Below, piece by piece: positions 5,674-10,862 of a stretch of 12,392 nt of DNA (position 1 is its first letter; each line of letters starts with the position of its first letter). The stretch spans positions 1 to 12,392 of the forward strand of contig CAKPAT010000030.1 of NCBI GenBank assembly GCA_934133155.1, written 5' to 3'. This DNA comes from an uncultured Bacilli bacterium (GTDB lineage: Bacteria; Bacillota_I; Bacilli_A; RF39; UBA660). The position numbers and the translations under genes were made by a program. Below the pieces are notes generated by a model, which saw only the letters and a program-made list of their open reading frames with translations, had not been told where the DNA came from and made no database searches.

Positions 5674-6561
5674 TTATTCAAGAAAATCGTTAAATTTGAA
5701 TTCTGTTAGGTATTTTTCTCTATCTTTCCAATTTTCAATTACTTTGACGTATAGTTCTAGATAGACTTTGGTTTCTAATAGCATTTCAATGTCTTCTCTC
5801 GCGTATGTGCCGATTTTTTTTAGCATTTGTCCATTTTTACCGATTATGATTTTTTTTACGGACTGTTTATCGGCGATAATTTCAGCGTTTATGATTGTTT
5901 TATCTTTATTTTTTGTTATTTTTTCTAAGACGCATGTTACGGAGTATGGGACTTCTTCTTCAGTTAGCCTTAGAACTTTTTCTCTAATTATTTCTTCTAT
6001 CATGAAGTTTATAGATTTATTGGTGATTATATCTTCGCCATAGTATTTAAAGTTTTCTTTTAAATGAGTTTTTATTACTTTTAAAAGTTCATTAATGTTT
6101 TTATTTTTTAAGGCGGATATTGGAACAATGTCAGACCAGTTATATAAGTCTTTATATTCAAGTATTTTACTCATTATTTCTTCATTTTTTAAATTATCAA
6201 TTTTGTTTAAAACAAGCACAACTGGTTTATTTATGTTTGTAAATTTTTGAATAACGAATTTATCACCATTTCCGAGGGGTTTTGTAGCGTCTACTATGTA
6301 GCATATGATGTCAACATCGTCTATGCTGTAATAGGCACCTTTATTTAATAGGTCGCCTAGTTTTGTTTTAGCTTTATGTATTCCTGGGGTGTCAACAAAT
6401 ATTATTTGACTATCTTCGTCATTATATATTCCTTGTATGATATTTCTTGTTGTTTGTGGTTTATTTGATGTTATGGCAATTTTTTCGCCAATTATTTGGT
6501 TTATTAGGGTTGATTTCCCGGCGTTTGGTCTTCCGGTAAAGCTGACAAATCCGCTTTTCAT
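5674..6561 (-). CDS. era: GTPase Era, 30S ribosome assembly factor
   Basis: Era binds the 3' end of 16S rRNA and checks maturation of the small subunit. The 295 aa protein has the complete layout. The GTPase domain carries P-loop GRPNAGKS (10-17; Ala where Val is usual), switch I QTTRN (36-40), DTPGIHK (57-63), NKID (119-122) and SAL (149-151). The C-terminal KH domain carries IIGKNGQMLKKIGTYAREDIE around 240-260, with the expected G-x-x-G-type loop. The ATG overlaps the cdd stop as ATGA, with only a weak ribosome site, so translation is probably coupled. It belongs to the ybeY-dgkA-cdd-era-yqzL-recO operon. Confidence 0.96.
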   Translation of the reverse strand: MKSGFVSFTGRPNAGKSTLINQIIGEKIAITSNKPQTTRNIIQGIYNDEDSQIIFVDTPGIHKAKTKLGDLLNKGAYYSIDDVDIICYIVDATKPLGNGDKFVIQKFTNINKPVVLVLNKIDNLKNEEIMSKILEYKDLYNWSDIVPISALKNKNINELLKVIKTHLKENFKYYGEDIITNKSINFMIEEIIREKVLRLTEEEVPYSVTCVLEKITKNKDKTIINAEIIADKQSVKKIIIGKNGQMLKKIGTYAREDIEMLLETKVYLELYVKVIENWKDREKYLTEFKFNDFLE

Positions 6562-6941
6562 TTTATATCACTACTTTCAAATGGGTATGGGCATAGTTCT
6601 TTTAAGTTTACTGTTTTATTTTTTCCTTCTTTGGTGTATGTTGTTATTTCGATATTTTCACAGAAGTCCATTAATGTTTGACGGCAGACGAAACATGGAT
6701 AGCACTCTTTATCTGAACTATTCATGATGTATAGGTGTTTGAAGTCTCCTTTTTTATAACCATGGGATATGGCAGAATATATGGCGTTTCTTTCAGCACA
6801 TACACCGCTAGCTGGAGAAGATGTTTCAATGTTTACACCTTCAAATGTTTTTCCATCTTTGCATTCTATTATGGCAGCTACTTTATATTTATAATATGGT
6901 GAATGACTATTTTGCAATAATTTTTTTAGTTTTTCTGGCAT
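6558..6941 (-). CDS. cdd: Cytidine deaminase
   Basis: Cdd converts cytidine and deoxycytidine to the uridine forms in pyrimidine salvage. The 127 aa length is that of the homotetrameric class. Motifs: SPYYKYKVAAII (14-25, usually SPYSxFxVGAAL), FEGVNIETSSPASGVCAERNAI with Asn37 and Glu39 for ribose binding, zinc ligand Cys48 and proton-shuttle Glu50, and PCFVCRQ with zinc ligands Cys83 and Cys86. The usual Gly/Ala between the two Cys is replaced by Phe-Val, and VGAA is VAAI, so it is somewhat divergent, but all catalytic residues are kept. GGAGT inside the dgkA 3' end gives 8-9 nt spacing to the ATG. The gene sits between dgkA and era as in Bacillus. Confidence 0.93.
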   Translation of the reverse strand: MPEKLKKLLQNSHSPYYKYKVAAIIECKDGKTFEGVNIETSSPASGVCAERNAIYSAISHGYKKGDFKHLYIMNSSDKECYPCFVCRQTLMDFCENIEITTYTKEGKNKTVNLKELCPYPFESSDIK

Positions 6942-6944
6942 TTA

Positions 6945-7346
6945 TTATACTCCAATCATGTTTAGTATTTTAGGGGCAAATATTATTAGTCCAATTATTA
7001 TGGCAGTTATTCCAAAGACTAAGACGGCACCAGCGGCAGTATCTTTGGCTATTTTTGCGAGGGGGTGCACTTCGTTTGTGATTAAATCTATAGCAGCCTC
7101 CATGCTGGTGTTGATTAGTTCAGTAGCGATTACTAGTCCGATTATTAGTATGATTATTAGCCACTCTATGGCAGATATATTAAAAATGAAACCGGCTATA
7201 ATGACGCATATTGTTGCTAGAAAATGAATTAACATATTTTGCTCATATTTAAAAGCATATTTTATACCGCTAGCAGCATAGGTAAAGCTTTTATATAGTC
7301 TTTTGAAACCTCTTTTTTTTAGTTTATCTCGTGAGACCGTAGCCAC
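6945..7346 (-). CDS. dgkA: Undecaprenol kinase / diacylglycerol kinase (DgkA family)
   Basis: Gram-positive DgkA homologues phosphorylate undecaprenol, recycling the lipid carrier of wall synthesis, more than diacylglycerol. The 133 aa protein has an N-terminal amphipathic region, three transmembrane helices (about 39-56, 60-82, 104-125) and the family active site: Glu35 and Asn37 in YEQNMLIH, then ATELINTSMEAAIDL (74-88) with Glu76, Asn79, Glu83 and Asp87, and AKDTAAGAV (100-108). The start is GTG at 7346, inside the 3' end of ybeY (23-bp overlap), served by AGGAGT 10 nt upstream. Family alignment supports this start. The position between ybeY and cdd is as in Bacillus. Confidence 0.92.
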   Translation of the reverse strand: MATVSRDKLKKRGFKRLYKSFTYAASGIKYAFKYEQNMLIHFLATICVIIAGFIFNISAIEWLIIILIIGLVIATELINTSMEAAIDLITNEVHPLAKIAKDTAAGAVLVFGITAIIIGLIIFAPKILNMIGV

Positions 7347-7776
7347 TTAAAATCAACTCCTGCTCTTTGAACATGACTTCTTCATCTTCTTTTGTCATGT
7401 GGTCGTAACCTAGTAAATGAAGTATTCCGTGGATGGTTAAAAAGGCCATTTCTCTTTTTTCGCTGTGACCATATTCTTTAGCTTGCTCTTTTATTTTATC
7501 AACTGATATATATATATCGCCTAAAAGTCTTCCATATTCTTCGGAGAAATTTATGGGGTTTTCGCCTTCTTCTAGGGCAAAACTGATGACATCTGTTGGG
7601 CGGTCTATTCCTCTATATTCTTTGTTTATTTGATGTATTTGCTCATTATTTACAAATATTATATTAAATATAACATTTGTGAGCTTCTTATATTCTAAGG
7701 CATAATTTATAAATTTTCTTTCTTCTTCGATGTCTATGTTTTCATCTGTTTCGTTATATATTTCAAAATTATTCAT
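7324..7776 (-). CDS. ybeY: Endoribonuclease YbeY, rRNA maturation factor
   Basis: YbeY is a zinc-dependent single-strand endoribonuclease involved in 16S rRNA 3'-end maturation and ribosome quality control. The 150 aa protein shows the diagnostic HGILHLLGYDH (116-126) with metal ligands His116, His120 and His126, preceded by the family patterns RPTDVISFAL (59-68) and LLGDIYIS (84-91). AAAGGAAG lies about 5 nt before the ATG. It is directly preceded by a consensus promoter in the tail of vanZ, so it is probably the first gene of a sub-operon running to recO. With Era, it forms a ribosome-maturation pair in the same transcript. Confidence 0.95.
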   Translation of the reverse strand: MNNFEIYNETDENIDIEEERKFINYALEYKKLTNVIFNIIFVNNEQIHQINKEYRGIDRPTDVISFALEEGENPINFSEEYGRLLGDIYISVDKIKEQAKEYGHSEKREMAFLTIHGILHLLGYDHMTKEDEEVMFKEQELILSGYGLTR

Positions 7777-7797
7777 TTAGCACTTCCTTTAATTCAC

Positions 7798-7826
7798 ATT
7801 ATATTATAATTTACCTTTTTTTTCAA
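7798..7826 (-). promoter_or_regulatory. Sigma-A promoter for ybeY-dgkA-cdd-era-yqzL-recO
   Basis: TTGAAA (7826-7821), exactly 17 nt, then TATAAT (7803-7798). The predicted start near 7791 leaves a leader of about 15 nt carrying AAAGGAAG. The -35 and spacer lie inside the last codons of vanZ. This would uncouple the ribosome and repair genes from yqfC-yqfD-vanZ. Confidence 0.75.
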
Positions 7827-8142
7827 TGCTTATGCCGAAAAGTATGCCAATAATATTTAGTATAACATCGTCTATGTCAAATACTCTTCCAATGAATATT
7901 TGGGATATTTCTATGACTAGTGGTATTATGTAAATTATTTTTCTTTTTTTATATAGGAATATGCCGAGGGGTATGAATAGTACGATGTTACCTATGACAT
8001 CTTTTAGGAATAGTTTTGAGGTTATGTGGTATCTTGTTATTTCTTTGAATGGAATTATATTTGCATTTCCATATGTTTTGCATGGTATGGTTAGTATGAT
8101 TAGTAATATGATTATATATGCAGTAAAGATTTTGTTTTTCAT
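7804..8142 (-). CDS. VanZ-like small membrane protein
   Basis: VanZ-family proteins are small membrane proteins; some lower sensitivity to teicoplanin or other lipophilic antibiotics, but most have no known role. The 112 aa protein has about four hydrophobic segments (5-21, 50-64, 69-84, 90-106). The family pattern is present: NIIPFKEI near residue 28, DVIGNIVLFIPLGIFL (48-63), the E-x-SQ motif in VIEISQIFIGR, and FDIDDVILNIIGILFG, the conserved D-x-DD-x-x-x-N-x-x-G. It is shorter than many relatives, with short loops. The ATG overlaps the yqfD stop as ATGA, so it is coupled to yqfD. In Bacillus this place holds phoH and pgpH. Confidence 0.82.
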   Translation of the reverse strand: MKNKIFTAYIIILLIILTIPCKTYGNANIIPFKEITRYHITSKLFLKDVIGNIVLFIPLGIFLYKKRKIIYIIPLVIEISQIFIGRVFDIDDVILNIIGILFGISIEKKGKL

Positions 8143-9269
8143 TCTGGCAGGTCTTGATAGTCTGTGATGTCTTCATATATGGAGTAAAACATTTCTACTT
8201 CTATTTCTTTTTCTAGCATTTGACTTTTTAGATATTTACTTCTGATGATATATTCGCCATTTTTTAGATTTTTTTTGATTTTTTCTTCGGATGCTTTTTG
8301 GGCTTTGGCGAGGATTTGGTCGTATGTTAAAATTTCGCTAGTTTTTTTTATTTCTGTTTGGTTTTGATATACAAGTTTTATTGGTAAAAGTGGATGTGAA
8401 AGTAGGACTTTTTCTTTGTATTTTTTGTTTTTGTATTTGTTTAACTCTATTTCTTTATTTAGAAATTTTAAGACATATTTTTTTTGATGTTTTCCTGTTT
8501 CTACCTCTTCATTTATGACGGGATATTTTGTTTTGGTTATATACCATGTTTCAGCATATACTTTTCCCTCTGCTTTTACTTTGCCTTTTATTTCGCCAGA
8601 AAATACTAGTTCCCCACTTATTATAACATCGCCTTTTGATACATAGTCGTCCATATCTTTGACGATTTCGCCTTCTTCGGCAATGACTTTTTTGATTACT
8701 CCTGTTTTTTTGGCGATTATGTTTCTTGGAATTTTTCCTTCTTTATTTTCATTTATTTTTCTTTCCTCTACTCTAACTGTTAGTTTTGTTCCGTGGGTTT
8801 CTATTTCTAGCCATTCTATTTTGTTTTGGTATTTTGAGATGATGTGTTTTTTAACATTTTCTATTTCTTTGTAACTTTTTTTGAAAGCGTATTTTTTTAG
8901 GCCTTCTTTTTCTAGTTCGTTTTTTATAAGGTTTCTTATTTCTTTGTTTGAGTGAATGACTTCTATTTTAAAAATCATGTTTGTAAGTATTTGAAAGATT
9001 AAAAAGGATGTGATTAAAGCGATTATGATGTGTTTATTTAAGATTATTTTTCTTTTTATTTTTATTAAACCAAAGTATCCGGTTTTGGATATATTATAGA
9101 TGCTTTTGATTTTAAAGACTTTTTCTAGATCTTTTTTATATATAATGATGTCGACTTCGTTTTCATTTTGATATTTTAAGGAAAGTATTTCTATTTTTTT
9201 TACTGCTAGCTTTTTGATGAATCTGTTTATGTTTTTGCCTTTTATGTTTAATGAAACTTTGCTGGTCAT
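8139..9269 (-). CDS. yqfD: Sporulation-associated membrane protein YqfD
   Basis: YqfD is a membrane protein of the mother cell in sporulating Firmicutes; its molecular function is not established. The 376 aa length matches the family. An N-terminal soluble domain (1-75, with KGKNINRFIKKL) precedes one membrane segment (about 80-98), then a long external part with TVRVEERKINENKEGKIPRNIIAKKTGVIKKV (about 166-197) and KGDVIISGELVF, the conserved YqfD core. The last third is rich in Lys and Glu. The ATG overlaps the yqfC stop as ATGA without a clear ribosome site, so expression is coupled to yqfC. Presence of yqfC-yqfD suggests a spore-forming ancestor or sporulation capacity, but this window alone cannot show that. 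Confidence 0.9.
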   Translation of the reverse strand: MTSKVSLNIKGKNINRFIKKLAVKKIEILSLKYQNENEVDIIIYKKDLEKVFKIKSIYNISKTGYFGLIKIKRKIILNKHIIIALITSFLIFQILTNMIFKIEVIHSNKEIRNLIKNELEKEGLKKYAFKKSYKEIENVKKHIISKYQNKIEWLEIETHGTKLTVRVEERKINENKEGKIPRNIIAKKTGVIKKVIAEEGEIVKDMDDYVSKGDVIISGELVFSGEIKGKVKAEGKVYAETWYITKTKYPVINEEVETGKHQKKYVLKFLNKEIELNKYKNKKYKEKVLLSHPLLPIKLVYQNQTEIKKTSEILTYDQILAKAQKASEEKIKKNLKNGEYIIRSKYLKSQMLEKEIEVEMFYSIYEDITDYQDLPE

Positions 9270-9499
9270 TGAAATGTGATTTCTTTTATATTTCCATTTA
9301 TTAAGATTTCATCATTAAGCAATTTTGATATGTATAGATTGTCTCCTTTGATTTGTAGGTATCCTTCTTCATATAAAATTAGTATTTTTGTATCTGAAAA
9401 ATGAGATATTTCTTTATAGTTTATAATGTTTACTTTATCTTTATATATGTTTATGCGAAATTCATTTTCTAAAATATACTCTCTTAAGTCTTTAAACAC
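9266..9499 (-). CDS. yqfC: YqfC/YabP family sporulation protein
   Basis: YqfC is a small partner gene always found before yqfD; YabP/YqfC proteins act in spore development but their biochemistry is unknown. The core reads NIINYKEISHFSDTKILILYEEGYLQIKGDNLYISKLLNDEILINGNIKEITF, matching the family pattern of a short beta-rich domain ending in an I-x-G-x-I-x-x-I strand pair. I prefer the GTG at 9499 (77 aa) because GGGTGAT lies 3 nt upstream, the same geometry as at ileS and yqzL. An in-frame ATG at 9511 would give 81 aa but has no ribosome site and sits inside a palindrome. The basic N-terminal segment common in Bacillus YqfC is shortened. The 3' end overlaps yqfD as ATGA. Confidence 0.82.
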   Translation of the reverse strand: MFKDLREYILENEFRINIYKDKVNIINYKEISHFSDTKILILYEEGYLQIKGDNLYISKLLNDEILINGNIKEITFQ

Positions 9500-9500
9500 A

Positions 9501-9530
9501 ATATCACCCATAAAATTTTATGGGTAATAT
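9501..9530. repeat. Near-perfect 30-bp palindrome at the yqfC start
   Basis: The central 20 bp (9506-9525, ACCCATAAAATTTTATGGGT) form a perfect palindrome, extended by ATAT on each side after one mismatched pair. In RNA it would fold into a hairpin whose 3' arm holds GGGT of the yqfC ribosome site. No T run follows, so it is not an intrinsic terminator. It could be an operator for a dimeric regulator or a hairpin controlling translation. Confidence 0.7.
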
Positions 9531-9533
9531 TTA

Positions 9534-9590
9534 TCAATTATGACTTATGATATCTTCATTTACTTGATCATAGATATGATATGTTTTCAT
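9534..9590 (-). CDS. Possible 18-aa leader peptide upstream of yqfC
   Basis: ATG at 9590 is preceded at 4 nt by CGGTGAT, a ribosome site as good as those of the real genes here, and opens 18 codons ending in TGA at 9534. The peptide reads MKTYHIYDQVNEDIISHN and matches nothing I recognise. The stop lies only 8 nt before the palindrome that covers the yqfC ribosome site, so a ribosome finishing this ORF could open that hairpin. It is not a displaced N-terminus of YqfC: the frames differ and the sequence is unlike that family. It could also be a chance ORF. Confidence 0.45.
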   Translation of the reverse strand: MKTYHIYDQVNEDIISHN

Positions 9591-9638
9591 TTGTATCACC
9601 GTTTTTAGTTTATCATGTTTGATTTAAATTTTTTGACG

Positions 9639-9666
9639 AAAAAAGGCGGATTTGTTATGCGCCTTT
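9639..9666 (-). terminator. Terminator between the ATPase remnant and the yqfC operon
   Basis: On the minus strand AAAGGCG (9666-9660) pairs with CGCCTTT (9648-9642) around an 11-nt loop, followed by a run of T to 9639. In the plus direction it is also T-rich downstream, so it may work both ways. It marks the boundary between the accessory region and the housekeeping operon. The only weak promoter candidate I see after it (GTCAAA, 17 nt, GATAAA, near 9610-9640 on the minus strand) is not convincing; yqfC-type genes are sigma-E dependent in Bacillus. Confidence 0.8.
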
Positions 9667-9670
9667 AGTT

Positions 9671-10429
9671 TTATAAATTTTGATTATTTGCGATAAATTT
9701 AGCGATGTTGACATTTTTAATGCTGTAAGCTTTATCTTTAATTATTAAGTCAAATAAGAACAAATACCTTGGATACATGTCTTTTATCTCATAAAATGGT
9801 TTATATTCAAGTTTTGCGTTTTGTTCATTTTCAATATTTTTAGATACTTGAAGGTAGAAATAATTGTTGTTTTGGTAGCGGGCGATAAAATCTACTGCTA
9901 GTTTTCCGATTTTGCCGACACTTAATTTATAACCCTTGCCGATTAAATAATTATGTAGGATATTTTCTAATACAGGGCCATAATTAATTCTATTATCGGT
10001 ATTATAAAGAAAATATATGCTTAAATCGGCTAGATAGTATTTTCTTTCACCAGATAGTGAAACTTTTGATTTTATATCAAAGGTATCACATGGATATAAA
10101 ATTTTGGCATCACATAAAATATTGATGTATTTTTCAATTGTCCTAATATCTACATTTCTATTTATACTGTTATAATATTTTTGTATGCTACTAGCTGAAA
10201 TCATATTGCCAAAATTATTTATTACATATCTTTGTATATTTTTAAATGTTTCTGAATTTTTAATTTTTTGATTTGCTTTTATGTCTTTTATGAAAATGTC
10301 GTCTAAGATATTTTGAACGTATAGTTTTCTATCTTGTTCATTATCATAATTTAACGCTCCAGGGAAACCACCTTCACGGATATAACATTCAAATTCTTCA
10401 TATATATCTTTTGGCTTAATGTTTAACAG
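9671..10429 (-). pseudogene. 5'-truncated AAA ATPase with DUF4143 C-terminal domain
   Basis: The longest ATG-initiated part is 9671-10204 (177 aa, MISASSIQKYY...), but the same frame stays open back to 10429 and reads like the middle of this ATPase family: KPKDIYEEFECYIREGGFPGAL, then LYVQNILDDIFIKDIKA and IQRYVINNFGN, running on into the DUF4143 region with VSLSGERKYYLADLSIYF, LENILHNYLIGKGYKL and LAVDFIA. A TAA at 10432-10430 stops the frame. No ATG, GTG or TTG lies between that stop and 10204, and no P-loop or AAA module is found upstream. The ATPase domain (about 200 residues) has therefore been lost, and a 53-bp inverted repeat begins at the breakpoint. Intact relatives are common accessory ATPases of unclear role. 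A short product from 10204 is possible but unlikely to work as an ATPase. Confidence 0.82.
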
Positions 10430-10478
10430 TTATCGACATAAATGTGACGTTTGTGTGCCAAAATATGTCGCTAACTGT
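10426..10478. repeat. 53-bp imperfect inverted repeat
   Basis: ACAGTTATCGACATA (10426-10440) is the reverse complement of TATGTCGCTAACTGT (10464-10478) except for one base, with 23 bp between the arms; the centre also holds the small palindrome ACATAAATGT. It starts where the ATPase remnant breaks off. The shape fits a recombination or insertion-element scar, or an RNA hairpin. I do not recognise it as a known element. Confidence 0.7.
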
Positions 10479-10505
10479 ATATTTCATTTGATTATTATAT
10501 GTCAA
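10476..10505 (-). promoter_or_regulatory. Weak promoter candidate facing the ATPase remnant
   Basis: TTGACA (10505-10500), 18 nt and TATACA (10481-10476) would start transcription inside the right arm of the inverted repeat, towards the remnant. The -35 is perfect, but the -10 is only 4/6 and the region is AT-rich, so this may be chance. Confidence 0.3.
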
Positions 10506-10614
10506 AAATTTAATAATATACTTACGTAAAATTTCTTTTGTATATATTGATTTCAGAGTATTCTTTTCTTAAAAGGCAATTTTGATTGGGTTAGATTTAA
10601 TTTATTTATATTTG
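10479..10614. other. AT-rich unassigned spacer
   Basis: Together with the inverted repeat and the tandem array this belongs to a stretch of about 400 bp without a gene (10433-10834). In this part I see no ORF with a ribosome site, no tRNA-like fold and no terminator with a T run, only AT-rich sequence and the promoter-like motif noted at its low end. Confidence 0.6.
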
Positions 10615-10862
10615 TTAGCAGTTCTTTGCATTTTTTTAGCATTTATTAGCAGTTTTTTTAGCATTCCTTTGCATTTTCTTTAGCATTTATTAGCAGTTTT
10701 TTTAGTATTCCTTTGTATTTCCTTTAGAATTTATTAGCATCTTCTTTTAGCACTTCTTTGTATTTTCTTTAGCATTTATTAGCAGTTCTTTTAGCATTCC
10801 TTTGTATTTCCTTTAGCATTTATTAGCAGTTCTTTTAGCACTTCTTTGTATTTCCTTTAGCA
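10615..10862. repeat. Tandem array: 44-bp unit, itself four degenerate 11-bp units
   Basis: Copies start with TTAGCATTTATTAGCAG-like sequence at 10636, 10680, 10724, 10769, 10813 and 10857 (last truncated), a period of 44 bp with one 45-bp step, and a partial copy before 10636. Within each unit TTAGCA, or the variants TTTGCA, TTTGTA, TTAGTA and TTAGAA, recurs at steps of 10, 12, 10 and 12 bp, so the base unit is about 11 bp. Copies have drifted by a few substitutions. One strand is almost free of A-rich runs, the other purine-rich, and no hairpin forms within a unit. TAG/TAA stops fall in all frames, so it is not coding. The low-coordinate end of the AlbA_2 gene (its stop at 10835-10837) lies inside the array. 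Confidence 0.9.

Noticed and set aside
7988-8176. Second minus-strand frame overlapping vanZ and the end of yqfD
   Set aside because: It is out of frame with a convincing VanZ protein, has no ribosome site, and its composition (many His, Asn, Thr) is typical of a shadow frame.
9501-9530. Palindrome as an intrinsic terminator
   Set aside because: No T run follows on either strand and the yqfC reading frame begins inside it.
10430-10500. 23-codon minus-strand ORF across the inverted repeat as the lost start of the ATPase
   Set aside because: It is in a different frame from the remnant, has no P-loop and no likeness to the ATPase family.
10494-10505. TTGACA directly followed by TATAAT on the minus strand as a promoter
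   Set aside because: The two hexamers are adjacent with no spacer, so they cannot act together; only a weaker TTGACA/18/TATACA pairing was kept as a candidate.
10615-10862. CRISPR array
   Set aside because: The units are contiguous at 44 bp with no unique spacers between repeats and no cas gene nearby; it is a drifted tandem repeat.
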